From contig NZ_JAEIOT010000016.1 in the NCBI RefSeq assembly GCF_016342275.1, forward strand, positions 62,001 through 126,000: a DNA stretch of 64,000 nt. The letters are read 5' to 3'. Shown here piece by piece: positions 17,143-27,600 of this stretch. A program made the position numbers and the translations under genes. The notes beneath the pieces were generated by a model. It saw nothing but the letters and a program-made list of their open reading frames with translations, was not told the origin of the DNA and searched no databases. Source of the DNA: Corynebacterium marambiense. Lineage in GTDB: Bacteria > Actinomycetota > Actinomycetes > Mycobacteriales > Mycobacteriaceae. Numbering within the stretch: the stretch's first letter is position 1; each line of letters opens with the position of its first letter.

Positions 17143-19209
17143 TCAGTCGAGGGTGCCGTTAATGATGGCCAGCACCTGGCCGCCGTACTTGTCCACCTTC
17201 ACCGGGCCGACGCCGCTGACCCCTAGGAGCTCCCGCTCGTCGGCGGGCATCGCCTCGGCGATGGCCATGAGGGTCGCGTCGGAGAACACGATGTACGCGG
17301 GAACCTGATCCTCCCGTGCGGTCTCCGCCCGCCAGGCGCGCAACTGCTCGAAGAGTTCGTCATCGGCGCCGCCGGGGCAGTCGATACAGCGACGCAGGAC
17401 CTTCTCCTGCGGGCTTTCCAGTGGGGAGCCGCACACCCGGCACCGCTTCGGGCGGTTGCGGGAGGATCCCCGCTCCACCGGCTCCGGGTCGGTGACGATC
17501 CCGTCGAGGAACCGGGTCCGTTTCCGCGACTTCCTGCCGCCTTCCTGGCGGGCCAGTGCCCAGGAGCAGAAGAGATGGGTCCGGGCGCGGGTGACGCCGA
17601 CGTAAAACAGCCGGCGTTCCTCCTCGATCTGGGGGTCCCCGGCCTTGATCGCGTGGCTGATGGGCAAGGTGTTTTCGACGAGGCCAACGAGGAACACGGC
17701 GTCCCACTCCAGCCCTTTCGCGGCGTGCAGCGACGCGAGGGTCACCCCCTGCACCGTCGGCGGATGCTTGGCCTCAGCCCGGTTCTTCAGCTGCACGAGC
17801 AGCCCCGTCATGTCCAGATCCGGGGTCGCGAGGCCGAGCTCGTGGACGAGTTCGACGAGGGCGTTGAGGGACTGCCACCGCTCCCGGGCCTGGGCGCCCT
17901 CCGGTTCCTCCGGGGTGAGGCCGAGGGGCGCGAGGACAGCGCGCGCGACGACGCGGAGCCCGGGGCCGATGGCCTCGGCGGGGAGATCGTCGCGCTGCGC
18001 GGCGCGAACGAGTTCGGTGATGGCCTTGCGGATCTCGGTCCGGTTGAAGAAGCCCTCGCCGCCGCGGACCTGGTAGACGATCCCGGCATCGGAAAGTGCC
18101 TGCTCGAACACGGCGGACTGGGCGTTGATGCGATAGAGCACGGCGATCTCCGCGGGCGGCATCCCGGTGTCGATGAGCTCCGCGATCTTCTTCGCCACTG
18201 CGGCGGCTTCCGCTGGTTCGTCGTCGTGGATGGAGAACTCCGGTTCCGGTCCCGGATCCCGCATACCGGTGAGTTCGAGTCGGGTACCCGCCACCCGGCC
18301 CTTCGCCCGGCCGATCACCGCATTCGCCAGCCGGGTGACCTGCGGCGTGGAGCGGTAGTCCCGCTCGAGCCTCGTCAAGGTGGCGTTGGGGTATTTCCGA
18401 GTGAAGTTGAGCAGGAAGTCCGGGGTGGCGCCGGTGAACGAGTAGATGGTCTGGTTCGCGTCTCCGACGACGGTGAGGTCGTCGCGGTCCCCGAGCCACG
18501 CGTCGAGCACCCGCTGCTGCAGCGGGGTGACGTCCTGGTACTCGTCGACGACGAAGCTGCGGTACTGCTCGTGGAATTCCTCCGCGACGGCGGGGGCGTT
18601 CTCCAGGGCGGCGGCGGTGTGCAGGAGGAGATCGTCGAAGTCGAGGAGCATCCCCTCCTCTGAGGTCTTCGCCTGTTCATAGCGGCGGTAGACCTCAGCG
18701 ACCTTCTCCGCCTCCACGGGCGGGGTGCGGTGTGTTCCGGCGATCGCCTGCGCGTAGGCGTCCGGGGTGATCAGCGAGGCTTTGGCCCACTCGATCTCGC
18801 CGAGGATGTCGCGCACGGTCTCCGTGCCGGAGTCCACGCCAACGCTGCGGGTGGCCCGCCCGACGAGCGGAAACTTGTTGTCCAGCAGCCGCCAGGGCAG
18901 GTCGCCGGCGACCTGCGGCCAGAAGTAGCGGAGCTGTCTCCGGGCGGCAGCGTGGAAGGTGCGCGCCTGCACACCGCCGATGCCCATGCGGGCGAGCCGG
19001 TGCCGCATCTCGCCAGCGGCCCGGGCGGTGAAGGTCACCGCGAGCACCCGGTTCGGGCCGACGAAGCCCTGGTCGATGAGGTGCGCGATGCGGTAGGTGA
19101 TCGTGCGGGTCTTGCCGGTCCCGGCGCCGGCGAGGATGCAGACCGGGCCGCGGGGCGCGGTCGCGGCCACGCGCTGGTCCGGGTCGAGTTCGTCCAGGTT
19201 GATCGCCAA
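17143..19209 (-). CDS. uvrD2: ATP-dependent DNA helicase UvrD2
   Basis: 688 residues. SF1A helicase motifs are in order: Walker [21 protein letters not shown] (about 26-45), motif Ia [14 protein letters not shown], Walker [15 protein letters not shown], motif [16 protein letters not shown], motif [22 protein letters not shown], motif [15 protein letters not shown] four-Cys cluster ([19 protein letters not shown]) and a C-terminal HRDC domain ([20 protein letters not shown]) follow, which are the signatures of UvrD2 rather than UvrD1. It unwinds 3'-tailed duplexes in repair. It is the last gene of the adnA to uvrD2 run, 15 nt after nudC, and its counterpart is Rv3198c. Confidence 0.95.
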   Translation of the reverse strand: MAINLDELDPDQRVAATAPRGPVCILAGAGTGKTRTITYRIAHLIDQGFVGPNRVLAVTFTARAAGEMRHRLARMGIGGVQARTFHAAARRQLRYFWPQVAGDLPWRLLDNKFPLVGRATRSVGVDSGTETVRDILGEIEWAKASLITPDAYAQAIAGTHRTPPVEAEKVAEVYRRYEQAKTSEEGMLLDFDDLLLHTAAALENAPAVAEEFHEQYRSFVVDEYQDVTPLQQRVLDAWLGDRDDLTVVGDANQTIYSFTGATPDFLLNFTRKYPNATLTRLERDYRSTPQVTRLANAVIGRAKGRVAGTRLELTGMRDPGPEPEFSIHDDEPAEAAAVAKKIAELIDTGMPPAEIAVLYRINAQSAVFEQALSDAGIVYQVRGGEGFFNRTEIRKAITELVRAAQRDDLPAEAIGPGLRVVARAVLAPLGLTPEEPEGAQARERWQSLNALVELVHELGLATPDLDMTGLLVQLKNRAEAKHPPTVQGVTLASLHAAKGLEWDAVFLVGLVENTLPISHAIKAGDPQIEEERRLFYVGVTRARTHLFCSWALARQEGGRKSRKRTRFLDGIVTDPEPVERGSSRNRPKRCRVCGSPLESPQEKVLRRCIDCPGGADDELFEQLRAWRAETAREDQVPAYIVFSDATLMAIAEAMPADERELLGVSGVGPVKVDKYGGQVLAIINGTLD

Positions 19210-19224
19210 GGGGTGCCTCCGGGG

Positions 19225-20118
19225 TCAGTGTTCGGTGTTCGTCGTGGCCGCGGTCGCCCGCGCCCGGGCCCACCCAAGGATCAGGCGGTGCGCGATGGAA
19301 CCGGGTGGGGCGATGGGCACCACCCCGTCGAGGATGTCGGCGGGTCCGGCCCAAATAATCTCGGCGAGTTCCCCGTCGGTGCCCCACCGGGCATCGGCGT
19401 CGTCGGTGACGGCGGTGAATCCGATCATCACAGAGTCCGATATCGGCCACGGTTGGCTTCCGGCGTAGCGGATGTCCCGGCAGGTGCGCCCGGTCTCCTC
19501 CGCGACCTCGCGGGCGAAGGCGTGTTCCAGGCTCTCCCCCGGCTCCACGTATCCGGCCACCAGCGAGAAGAAGTCTCGTCGGGCGTCGCGGGCGAGGAGC
19601 ACCCGGTCGGTTCCGGCGAGTTCGATCAGGCCGATGACGGCAGGGTTGATGCGCGGGAAGTAGTCCGCACCGGCGCCGTTGACGGCCCTGCTCCCGGTGT
19701 CGTTCCAGGTCAGCACCGATCCGTCGCGGGGGTCGAAGCGTGTTCTCTCGGTGGTGCGCAGGACCGCGACCGCCCGGTTCACGGTCCGGGACCAGGCCCG
19801 GCGTTCGAGGTCCCGCGGGGCGACCGCGCGGGTGGCCGAGGTCCGCGACATGATGGTCGCGGCCGCGTCGTCGTCGACGCGCAGGGCATAGTCACGGTCG
19901 ACGGTTCCCCGGGTGGTACCGACCTCGAGCAGCACCCGCCCGTCAGTGGGTACGCCGAGGGCGGCGAGCTGAGCGGTCGTGAGGTAGACGGCCGTGAGGT
20001 CGTCGGCCATCAACGCCATGTCGCGCGTGGTGACGCAGAGGTGGTTCTCGTGGACGACGGGGACCGCCGTCACCCCGGGGGCGGTGATCGTCGTTGTTCC
20101 CGGTTCGTGGATCGTCAC
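19225..20118 (-). CDS. nudC: NAD+ diphosphatase (NudC-type Nudix hydrolase), zinc ribbon lost
   Basis: 297 residues. The Nudix box is GYVEPGESLEHAFAREVAEE followed by TG, with the NudC motif SQPWPISDS behind it. It cleaves NADH/NAD+ into NMN(H) and AMP and can remove NAD caps from RNA (family knowledge). In most NudC proteins four Cys form a zinc ribbon between the N-terminal domain and the Nudix domain. Here that stretch reads RFDPRDGSVLTWNDTGSRAV with no Cys, then YFPRINPAVIGLIE as usual. The start ATG overlaps the stop of the K+ channel gene as ATGA. Counterpart of Rv3199c. Confidence 0.9.
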   Translation of the reverse strand: MTIHEPGTTTITAPGVTAVPVVHENHLCVTTRDMALMADDLTAVYLTTAQLAALGVPTDGRVLLEVGTTRGTVDRDYALRVDDDAAATIMSRTSATRAVAPRDLERRAWSRTVNRAVAVLRTTERTRFDPRDGSVLTWNDTGSRAVNGAGADYFPRINPAVIGLIELAGTDRVLLARDARRDFFSLVAGYVEPGESLEHAFAREVAEETGRTCRDIRYAGSQPWPISDSVMIGFTAVTDDADARWGTDGELAEIIWAGPADILDGVVPIAPPGSIAHRLILGWARARATAATTNTEH

Positions 20119-21191
20119 TGACCGGACACGTCCTCCCGGAACACGCGGCGCACGAACAGCAGCCGGTCCCCCGGTTCCACTGTCTCGGCCTCCGGTGAGT
20201 CGATGCGGTACAGCTCACCCGAGCGCACCACACCGAGCACGATGTCCGCGAGATGACGCGGGTTCGCGCCGACCTCATCCTCCCCGACCAGCCGCTCGGC
20301 GATGGAGAAGCCCTCATCCGGGGACAGCAGATCCTCCATCATCTCCACAACGGACGGGGTGACGGTGGCCAGACCGAGCATCCGGCCGGCGGTCTCGGAG
20401 GAGATCACCACCGAGTCCGCGCCCGATTGCTTCAGCAAGTGCAGGTTCTCGGACTCGCGCACACTGGCGACGATCGTCGCGGCCGGGGCGATCTCCCGCA
20501 CGCTCAGGGTCACGAGGACGGCAGTGTCGTCCATGTTGGGGGCGACGACGACGGCCCGGGCCCGGGTCACCCCCGCGAGTTTGAGGACGTCGGCCTTCGT
20601 CGCGGAACCGTGCACGGTGACCAGGCCCTGACTGGAGGCCATGTCGAGGGAGTGCCGGTCGGTGTCGACGACGACGATCTGGCTGGGCGGGGTGCCGTCG
20701 GCCATGAGAGCGGCGACGGCGGAGCGCCCCTTGGTGCCGTAACCGACGACGACGGTGTGGTTGCGCATGCGCTTCCTCCAACGCTGGATCTGCAGTGCCC
20801 GGCGGGTTTCCTCGGTGAGCACGGACAGGGTGGTACCGACCAGGAGGATCAGGAAGGCGATCCGGATCGGGGTAATGATGATGATGTTGATCAGGCGGGC
20901 GTTCTGGGTCACCGGGGTGATGTCCCCGTAACCGGTCGTGGACAGCGACACCGCCGAATAGTAGACCGCATCAATGAACGTGAGATCCTCGGAGTATCCG
21001 TCTTTGTCCGCATAGACCATCATGGCGACGAGCGCGAGCAGGATCAGTGCGTACACCACCCGGCGCGCGATCAGCGTCCACGGGGAGAAGTAGCGTTGCC
21101 CGGGGATGCGGATGATGTTGAGCAGCGCATGATCGGGAAGATCGTCGAGTTCGGTGTCGCTGCGGAATCGCTCGCGGAAGCTCTTGCGCAT
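20115..21191 (-). CDS. Potassium channel with RCK/TrkA-N domain
   Basis: 358 residues. Two membrane helices flank a pore loop with the K+ filter TTGYGD (SLSTTGYGDITPVTQNARL). The cytoplasmic part is a TrkA-N domain: NHTVVVGYGTKGRSAVAALM holds the nucleotide loop GYGTKG, and VTVHGSATKADVLKLAGV follows. A TrkA-C-like domain ends the protein. It resembles MthK-type channels gated by ligand. Its place inside the DNA-repair run is conserved in Mycobacteriales (Rv3200c), for reasons unknown. The end overlaps nudC by four bases; the gene starts 77 bases after adnB. Confidence 0.9.
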   Translation of the reverse strand: MRKSFRERFRSDTELDDLPDHALLNIIRIPGQRYFSPWTLIARRVVYALILLALVAMMVYADKDGYSEDLTFIDAVYYSAVSLSTTGYGDITPVTQNARLINIIIITPIRIAFLILLVGTTLSVLTEETRRALQIQRWRKRMRNHTVVVGYGTKGRSAVAALMADGTPPSQIVVVDTDRHSLDMASSQGLVTVHGSATKADVLKLAGVTRARAVVVAPNMDDTAVLVTLSVREIAPAATIVASVRESENLHLLKQSGADSVVISSETAGRMLGLATVTPSVVEMMEDLLSPDEGFSIAERLVGEDEVGANPRHLADIVLGVVRSGELYRIDSPEAETVEPGDRLLFVRRVFREDVSGQ

Positions 21192-21268
21192 CTCGTCTCC
21201 GTGTCCTGTTCGTCTCGCGGTGCCGGTGGACGGTGGTGCGGGAGGTACCCACCCGACGGTGAGGCACC

Positions 21269-24200
21269 CTACAGCAACAGCGCCAGTTCCCCGGCGTCTG
21301 GTAGCTTACCTGGCTCGAGCGTGTGGTCGGGGCCGATGTAGTGGAATGCCGCCCTGATCTCCACCGGGGCGATGCTGCGCCCCAGTCGTTTGGACAGCAC
21401 CTGGGCCCATGCCAGACGGTAGACCGCCAACTGGACCACGGCTGCGTCGAGGTCGCGACCGGTCGGTGGCTGACCGGTTTTCCAATCAACGACCATCCAT
21501 CCCCGTGCGGGGTCGTCTCCCTCGTGGAACACCGCGTCCATCCGGCCGCGGACGACGCGCCCGCCGATGATGATCTCGAAAGGCTGCTCCACGTACGCGG
21601 GGGTCCGCTGCGCCCAACGGCTCGCGAGGAACGCCTCCTTGAGTCGTGCCAGTTCGGGCCCGCGGATGTCCTCCTCCCCCAGTCCCGGCAGCTCGTCGTC
21701 ATCCAGTAGTCCCGTGGCCCCGTAGCGGTCCTCGATCCACTGGTGCAGGGCTGTTCCTCGCTTGGCGTAGGTGTTGGGCTTGAAGGGCACCGGCCTGCGG
21801 AGCCTGCGGGCGAAGGCGGTGGCATCACGGGCGACGGCCACCAGGTCGGAGGCGGTGAGTTCGCGCCCGATCTCCACGTCGACGACGGGGGTGTCCAGGC
21901 GCCGTTGTTCCTCGATCAGGGCCGTGACCTCCTGTTCCCAGAGTTCCTCGATGTCACCGTCGCGGCCCGGCGCGGGCGGCTCGACGGTGGCGGCCCGGAC
22001 GAGTTCGGCGCCGCGACGTACGGCGTTGACACGCACGCCGAGGTACTCGGGCGGGAACACGGCGTCCGGAGCACCCGCATCCCCGTCCGTCGATCGTTCG
22101 GGACCGGTGGAGGTGCCGGGGTCCTGTGCCTCCGGTTCGTGCCAGTGCGCGACGGTGTCGGGCTGATCGCGGCGGATGGCGTCGAGGTGGACGTAGGGGG
22201 CGGCGGTCGTTCCGGTGTCGCTCACCCCGGAACCGGTGACGTAGAGCAGTCGCTCGGAGCGGGTCAGGGCGACGTAGAACAGGCGGGTGTTCTCCTCCTC
22301 GAGCGCGGTGCGGAACTGTGCGCGGTGCTCCTCCATCGCGGTCTCCAGGTCCTTCCGGTTCTCCACGTCGACGGTGTCTAGGACGGGGCTGCCGACGCTG
22401 TCGGCGCCGTCCTCGCGGGCGTCCCCCCGCAGGGTTGCCGGGACCTTCGTGATGTCGGTGAGCCAGGTCTCGACGGTGACCCGGGGCGATGAGGCGTCGG
22501 TGTAGGTGCGGTTGTCGGCGTGGAGGACGGCGACGGTGTCCCACTCGAGGCCCTTCGCCTTGTGCACGGTGAGGATCTGAACGCGGTCGGCATTCACGCG
22601 CACCTCGCCGGGTTCGAGCCCCTCCTCCTGTTCGCGGGCGAGGGCGAGGTGGTCGAGGAGGCTGCGCAGAGTCGCCCCGGGGATCTGGGCGAAGGAGGCG
22701 ACGTGCTCGTGGAAGCGGTCGAGGTGCACGGTTCCGGCGGCGCCGTCGGCGTGTGGGTCGGTCCGGGAGAGGACCTCGGTGCGGATACCGGTGATCCGTT
22801 CGATGTCGCCGAAGATCTCGGGCAGATCGTGTCCGAGCGAACGGGTACGCAGGTAGCGGAGGTGGGAGGCCAGCCTGCGGAGCCGGGCGAGTCCCTCCGC
22901 ACTGTAGCGCTCGGGTTCGCCGAGGTCGGCGACGGCGTCGGTGAGCCCGGCGGTGGTGGTGTCGTCCCCGGTGGGCAGGGCTTCGGCGATGATGTCACGG
23001 AGCCGGGCGAGTGCCGGGTCGTCGAGGGTGTCCTCCCCCTCCTCCGGAATGTGGTTCCGATCATCGCCACGCCCGCTGTCGGAGCCGCCGGTCGCGCGGC
23101 CCGTGAGATTCGCCGCACGGCCCGCGAGAGCGAGGACGTCAGCGGCTCCCAGACCGACGTAGGGGCCGGTGAGGATGCGGAGTGCCGCCCGGTTGTCCCC
23201 GGGTCGGACCAGCATCGTCGCGAAGGCCACGAGATCGGCGACCTCGGGGATATCGAGGAGCCCGCCGAGCCCGACGATCTCGACGGGGACACCGCGTTCC
23301 CCGAGTGCGGCGGCGATGGCCGCCGAGTGTTTCCGTTTGCGCACGAGGACGGCGCCGGTGAACGTCTCTCCCCCGGCGCGACGGTCCGCGTAGTCGGCGG
23401 CGAGCCGGTCCGCGAGCCACCGGATCTCGGAGGCACTGTCGGCGAACCAGCCCAGCCGCAGGGCACCTGCGGGTGATCCGGGGCGGGGCCGGAGCGGCTG
23501 GACGGCCCGGTCGGGGTTGTTCGCCGGGCCGAGGACGCTGCGGGACACCGCGTTCGCCGCGGTGAGGATCTCGGGTGGGTTGCGCCAGCTGGTGACCAGC
23601 TCCATCTTCGGGGCCGGTTGTGGCGGGGCGGTAGGATCGTGGCGGTCGATGCGGGGGAAGTCGGTGACGAAGCGCGTGAGGTTGGCCGCGGTCGCACCAC
23701 GCCAGCCGTAGATCGACTGCATGGGGTCGCCGACGGCGGTGACTGTGAGGGAGGGGTCGGTGTCGCCGAAGAGACTGGACAGCAGCACCCGCTGGGCGTG
23801 CGAGGTGTCCTGGTACTCGTCGAGCATGACGACGCGGAAGCGGCGGCGTTGACTGTAGCCGACCTCCGGGTGTGTGGCGGCGAGCCGGGCCGCGAGCGAC
23901 ATCTGTTCCCCGAAGGTGATCACGGTGCGGCGGGTGAGTTCAGCGCGCAATTGTTCGACGAGCGGGAGGAGCGAGAGTCGCAGGAGCTGCCGGTCACGGA
24001 TGTTCGCGGTCTTCTGCGCGAGTTTCTCCTTCTGCCGTGGCCCAGGCGGGAGCTCATCGAAGAGACTGACGAAGGGGTCGGTCTCCTCGATAATGCCGGC
24101 GGCGTCGACCATGTGGTTGTCCATGTCCGCAGACAAGGCGAGCAGCGTGTCGACGACGTGGGCACGTCCCGTTTCCATGGGCAGGTCACCGCGGTAGGAA

Positions 24201-24676
24201 CCGACGAGATCCCACGCAATCTGGAAGAGCTCGGTTCGGGTGATCAGGCGGGCGGAGGGCTCCACGGGGAGCAGTAGCCCGTATTCTCCGATGAGCCGAC
24301 CCGCGTAGGAATCATAGGTGGACACGGTCGGGGTGATGGCCCGGAGGTTGTGTTCCAGGGCCCCGGTGGGGTCGAGATCCCGGAGCCGGGGAATCCCGGC
24401 GAGGGTGGCTAACCGCGCGCGGATGCGCTGGGAGAGCTGCTGTGCGGCCTTCCGGGTGAATGTGAGTCCGAGGACCTGGTCGGGGGCGGCGAGACCGGAG
24501 GCGACGAGCCACACCACACGCGCGGCCATGGTCTCGGTCTTGCCCGCACCGGCCCCGGCGACGACGAGCAACGGCCCAGGATCGGCACTGATGATGGCGG
24601 CCTGCTGCTCCGTTGGGGCGTGCTCCTGCCCGAGCCACCGGGACAGGAGCACCGGGGATAGTTTTTCAGCGGGCAT
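21269..24676 (-). CDS. adnB: AdnB subunit of the AdnAB helicase-nuclease
   Basis: 1135 residues. The N-terminal SF1 motor has an intact Walker A (LLVVAGAGAGKTETM), motif II VVMLDEYQDTSHAQR, motif III GDPMQSIYGWRGA, and motif VI YVALTRSERLLYVTGSG. The C-terminal RecB-like nuclease has RGRMDAVF and WMVVDWKTGQPPTG (Asp/Asp-x-Lys). With AdnA it resects DNA double-strand ends. AdnB is the active motor in mycobacteria (established knowledge). Its start overlaps the adnA stop by 11 bases. Counterpart of Rv3201c. Confidence 0.93.
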   Translation of the reverse strand: MPAEKLSPVLLSRWLGQEHAPTEQQAAIISADPGPLLVVAGAGAGKTETMAARVVWLVASGLAAPDQVLGLTFTRKAAQQLSQRIRARLATLAGIPRLRDLDPTGALEHNLRAITPTVSTYDSYAGRLIGEYGLLLPVEPSARLITRTELFQIAWDLVGSYRGDLPMETGRAHVVDTLLALSADMDNHMVDAAGIIEETDPFVSLFDELPPGPRQKEKLAQKTANIRDRQLLRLSLLPLVEQLRAELTRRTVITFGEQMSLAARLAATHPEVGYSQRRRFRVVMLDEYQDTSHAQRVLLSSLFGDTDPSLTVTAVGDPMQSIYGWRGATAANLTRFVTDFPRIDRHDPTAPPQPAPKMELVTSWRNPPEILTAANAVSRSVLGPANNPDRAVQPLRPRPGSPAGALRLGWFADSASEIRWLADRLAADYADRRAGGETFTGAVLVRKRKHSAAIAAALGERGVPVEIVGLGGLLDIPEVADLVAFATMLVRPGDNRAALRILTGPYVGLGAADVLALAGRAANLTGRATGGSDSGRGDDRNHIPEEGEDTLDDPALARLRDIIAEALPTGDDTTTAGLTDAVADLGEPERYSAEGLARLRRLASHLRYLRTRSLGHDLPEIFGDIERITGIRTEVLSRTDPHADGAAGTVHLDRFHEHVASFAQIPGATLRSLLDHLALAREQEEGLEPGEVRVNADRVQILTVHKAKGLEWDTVAVLHADNRTYTDASSPRVTVETWLTDITKVPATLRGDAREDGADSVGSPVLDTVDVENRKDLETAMEEHRAQFRTALEEENTRLFYVALTRSERLLYVTGSGVSDTGTTAAPYVHLDAIRRDQPDTVAHWHEPEAQDPGTSTGPERSTDGDAGAPDAVFPPEYLGVRVNAVRRGAELVRAATVEPPAPGRDGDIEELWEQEVTALIEEQRRLDTPVVDVEIGRELTASDLVAVARDATAFARRLRRPVPFKPNTYAKRGTALHQWIEDRYGATGLLDDDELPGLGEEDIRGPELARLKEAFLASRWAQRTPAYVEQPFEIIIGGRVVRGRMDAVFHEGDDPARGWMVVDWKTGQPPTGRDLDAAVVQLAVYRLAWAQVLSKRLGRSIAPVEIRAAFHYIGPDHTLEPGKLPDAGELALLL

Positions 24677-27600
24677 CGGTGAGCACCCGCCCTTCCTCCT
24701 GCGCGGGACACATGCGGCGCAGTGAGCACCGTTCGCAGGAATCGTTGATCCGTGCAGCGAGCCGGGGTCCGGTCACCGAGGCGGCGAGCCGGGGCAGGGT
24801 GGCGGCGAGATCCGCGAGCTCCTCCGGGGTCTTGGCGGCTTGATCGCGGGTGGTGATCTTCGCGGTCGTGGTACCCGGGTAGACGAGGACGCCACCGCCG
24901 ACGGATTCGGCGGCGCCGCGGGTGTCGGCGTCGGTGACCCGGACCCGCCCGGGCCCGCCACCGGCGGTGGTGTCGGGGACGACCTTCCCCCTCGACAGGG
25001 CAAGCTGATAGGCGGCGAGCTGCGCGTGCTCACCCATCGACTTCTGGGTGGGGGGGTGGGCACCGGTCTTCAGGTCGACGACGACGAGGTCGCCGTCCGC
25101 GGTGCGCTCCAACCGGTCCATCCGGCCGGTGATGACCAGGTCTCGACCGTCCCCGGTGGTGCCCACCGTGACGGACACCGGGACCTCCACCCCAACCGCG
25201 GTGAACACCGAGCGGGAGATCGTGATCCAGTCGGCGGTGCGCTCGATGAGGCGGTCCCAGGCGGCGAGGTCGATCGGCGTCCTCCAGTCCGGGGTTCCGT
25301 TGAATTCGAGGACCCGGGTGTATGCGTCGCGCACCATCCGCGCGGCCTTCTCCCGCTCGGCGCCGTCGCCGACCGCCTCGGCGAAGCCATGGGCGAGGAT
25401 TCCGGCGATCAGGTGCAGCGGAATCTCCTCGTCGGTGTCCACCCGCCCGAGGACGGCACGCAGCGGACACGCCGCGATCTGCTCAATCTGCGACGGTGAC
25501 AGGGTCACGGTGTCCCGGCGCGGGCGGACCGGCTGGTCGGTGGACGGTCCGGCGAGCCCCCACCACTGGTCCGGGTCGGCACCGGGTACCCCGGCCTCCG
25601 CGAGTCGGGCCAGCTGGCGGGCGGCCTGGCACCGGCGACTGTCGAGTTCACCGGGGTCGCAGACGGCGCGGCGGAGTTCTCCGACCAGGGCGGGGACCGA
25701 CAGCAGTCGGGTACCGACGGGGATTCCGTCGACCGTGTCGGTGGTGGGCTCCTCTCCCCCGGCATCCCGGGGTCCGCCGCTGATCCGGTGGATCTCCACG
25801 CCGAGTTCTTCCAGGAAGCGGGACGGCTCGAGGACCTCGTTTCCCTCCGGGGTGTCGAGGGCCGTGACCAGCAGGGTGTCTGTGGCGCGGGTGCATGCCA
25901 GGTGGAACAGGCGCCGTTCCTCGGCGAGCCGTTCCACGGCGCGGGAGATGTGGACGTCTGGGTCGATGCCGTCGTCGAGGAGGTCCACCAATTCCTCCTG
26001 GCCGAACAGGGTCCCCGTCTCCGAGGTGGTGGGCCAGGTGCCCTCCTGGACTCCCGCAACGACGACGGTGTGCCACTCCCTGCCGCCTGCGGCGTGCGCG
26101 GTAAGCAGGTGGACGGCGTCCGGTTCGACTCCGCGCCGGTCGCGGGCACCGGTCGGGAGCTGCTGGTCGGTGATATGCCGGACGAAGGCGCCGGTGCCCG
26201 CGGTGGGGCGCCGTTCGACGAAGTCGCCGGCGGCGTCGAACAGGGCCATCATCGCGTCGAGGTCGCGGTCGGCCTGGGACCCGGCGGTGCCTCCGCGCAG
26301 GGATCCGGCGGCAAGCCGGTCCGCCAGCCCGGTGGCGTTCCACAGTTCCCACAGGACGAGCTCCACCGATCCTCCGGTGCGCTGCGCCTCCGTGCCCGCG
26401 GTGAGGACGGAGCGGACCCGGTCGAGAATGCCGGTCTCCCGGTCGGTGAGGAAATCGGTGGCACTGACTCCACCATCGGCGGGAGCGTGGGCCGGGTTCT
26501 CCGCGACGGAGCCGTGCGGGAGGACCAGCTCGGCGAGGACGTCGATGGCCCGGCGTCGCCCACCACGCCGGAGTTCAGCCTGGCGCAGGCCGCGCAGCAG
26601 GCGGCGGAGTGTGACGGGGTCGGCGCCGCCGACGGGGCCGAGCACCAGTTCCTCCACCTCGGAACGCTCCAGCGGGCCGTCTAGGGCCCGGGCGGCCAGC
26701 AGGATCGCGGAGACGATCCTCTGCTCGGCCAGGACGGTGTCGGTGGGGTCGAGCTGCACGGGCACCCCGGCGGCGAGCAGCGCCCGCCGGATGACCCCCA
26801 GCGCACCGGTTGAGCGGACGATCACCGCCATTCTCGGCCACGGGACCCCGTCCATGAGGTGGGCACGGCGGAGGGTGTCCGCCACGGCACCAGCCTGGAC
26901 CGCGGCGCTGTCGCAGATCACCGCCCCACGGTGAGCCGGTGTCCGGTGCGGGGTGTCCAGGACGAGTTCGTCGGTGCACGGATACTTCGTGAGGAAGTCG
27001 GGGTTGGCGCCGCGGAAGCGGAACACCGCCTGCCCGGGATCACCGGCGATGACGGTCAGCCGGGTCGAGGGGATGAATAGTGTCAGGAGTTCGGCGGTGC
27101 GCGGATCAAGGTTCTGTGCGTCATCGATGAGGAGGGTGTGCAGAGCGGTGCGCTGCTGTTCCAGCAGTCCGTCGTCGAGGGCGAGGGACTCGATGGCGAC
27201 GGTGACGAGTTCGGAGGCGTTGTAGCTGTGCACTCCCCCGAGTGCCGTCGTCTGTTCGTACTCGCGGAGGAAGTCCCCCGCCGCCCGCCACGTGGGGCGC
27301 CCGTGTTCCCGCCCGAGGCGCACGAGATCCTCCGGCCCCAGGCCACGCTCGACGGCGCGGAGCAGGAAGTCGCGGAGCTGGCGGGCGAAGCCGACCATGG
27401 TCAGGGCGGGCCGGAGTTCCGCGGGCCAGCTGCCGAGCCCGTCCTCGGCGTGGCCGGCGAGGAGTTCCCGGATCACGGCGTCCTGTTCCGCACCGGTGAT
27501 GAGCCGGGGTGCTTGATCGCCGGCGCGGGTGGCCGCCGCACTGAGCAGCGCGAAGGCGAATGACGGTGCAGAGCGGACGAGGGGCGCGGAACCGGCGAAG

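Noticed and set aside
18730..20121. Plus-strand frame of 463 codons over uvrD2 and nudC
   Set aside because: Opposite-strand shadow; Gly/Arg/Pro-rich without a domain.
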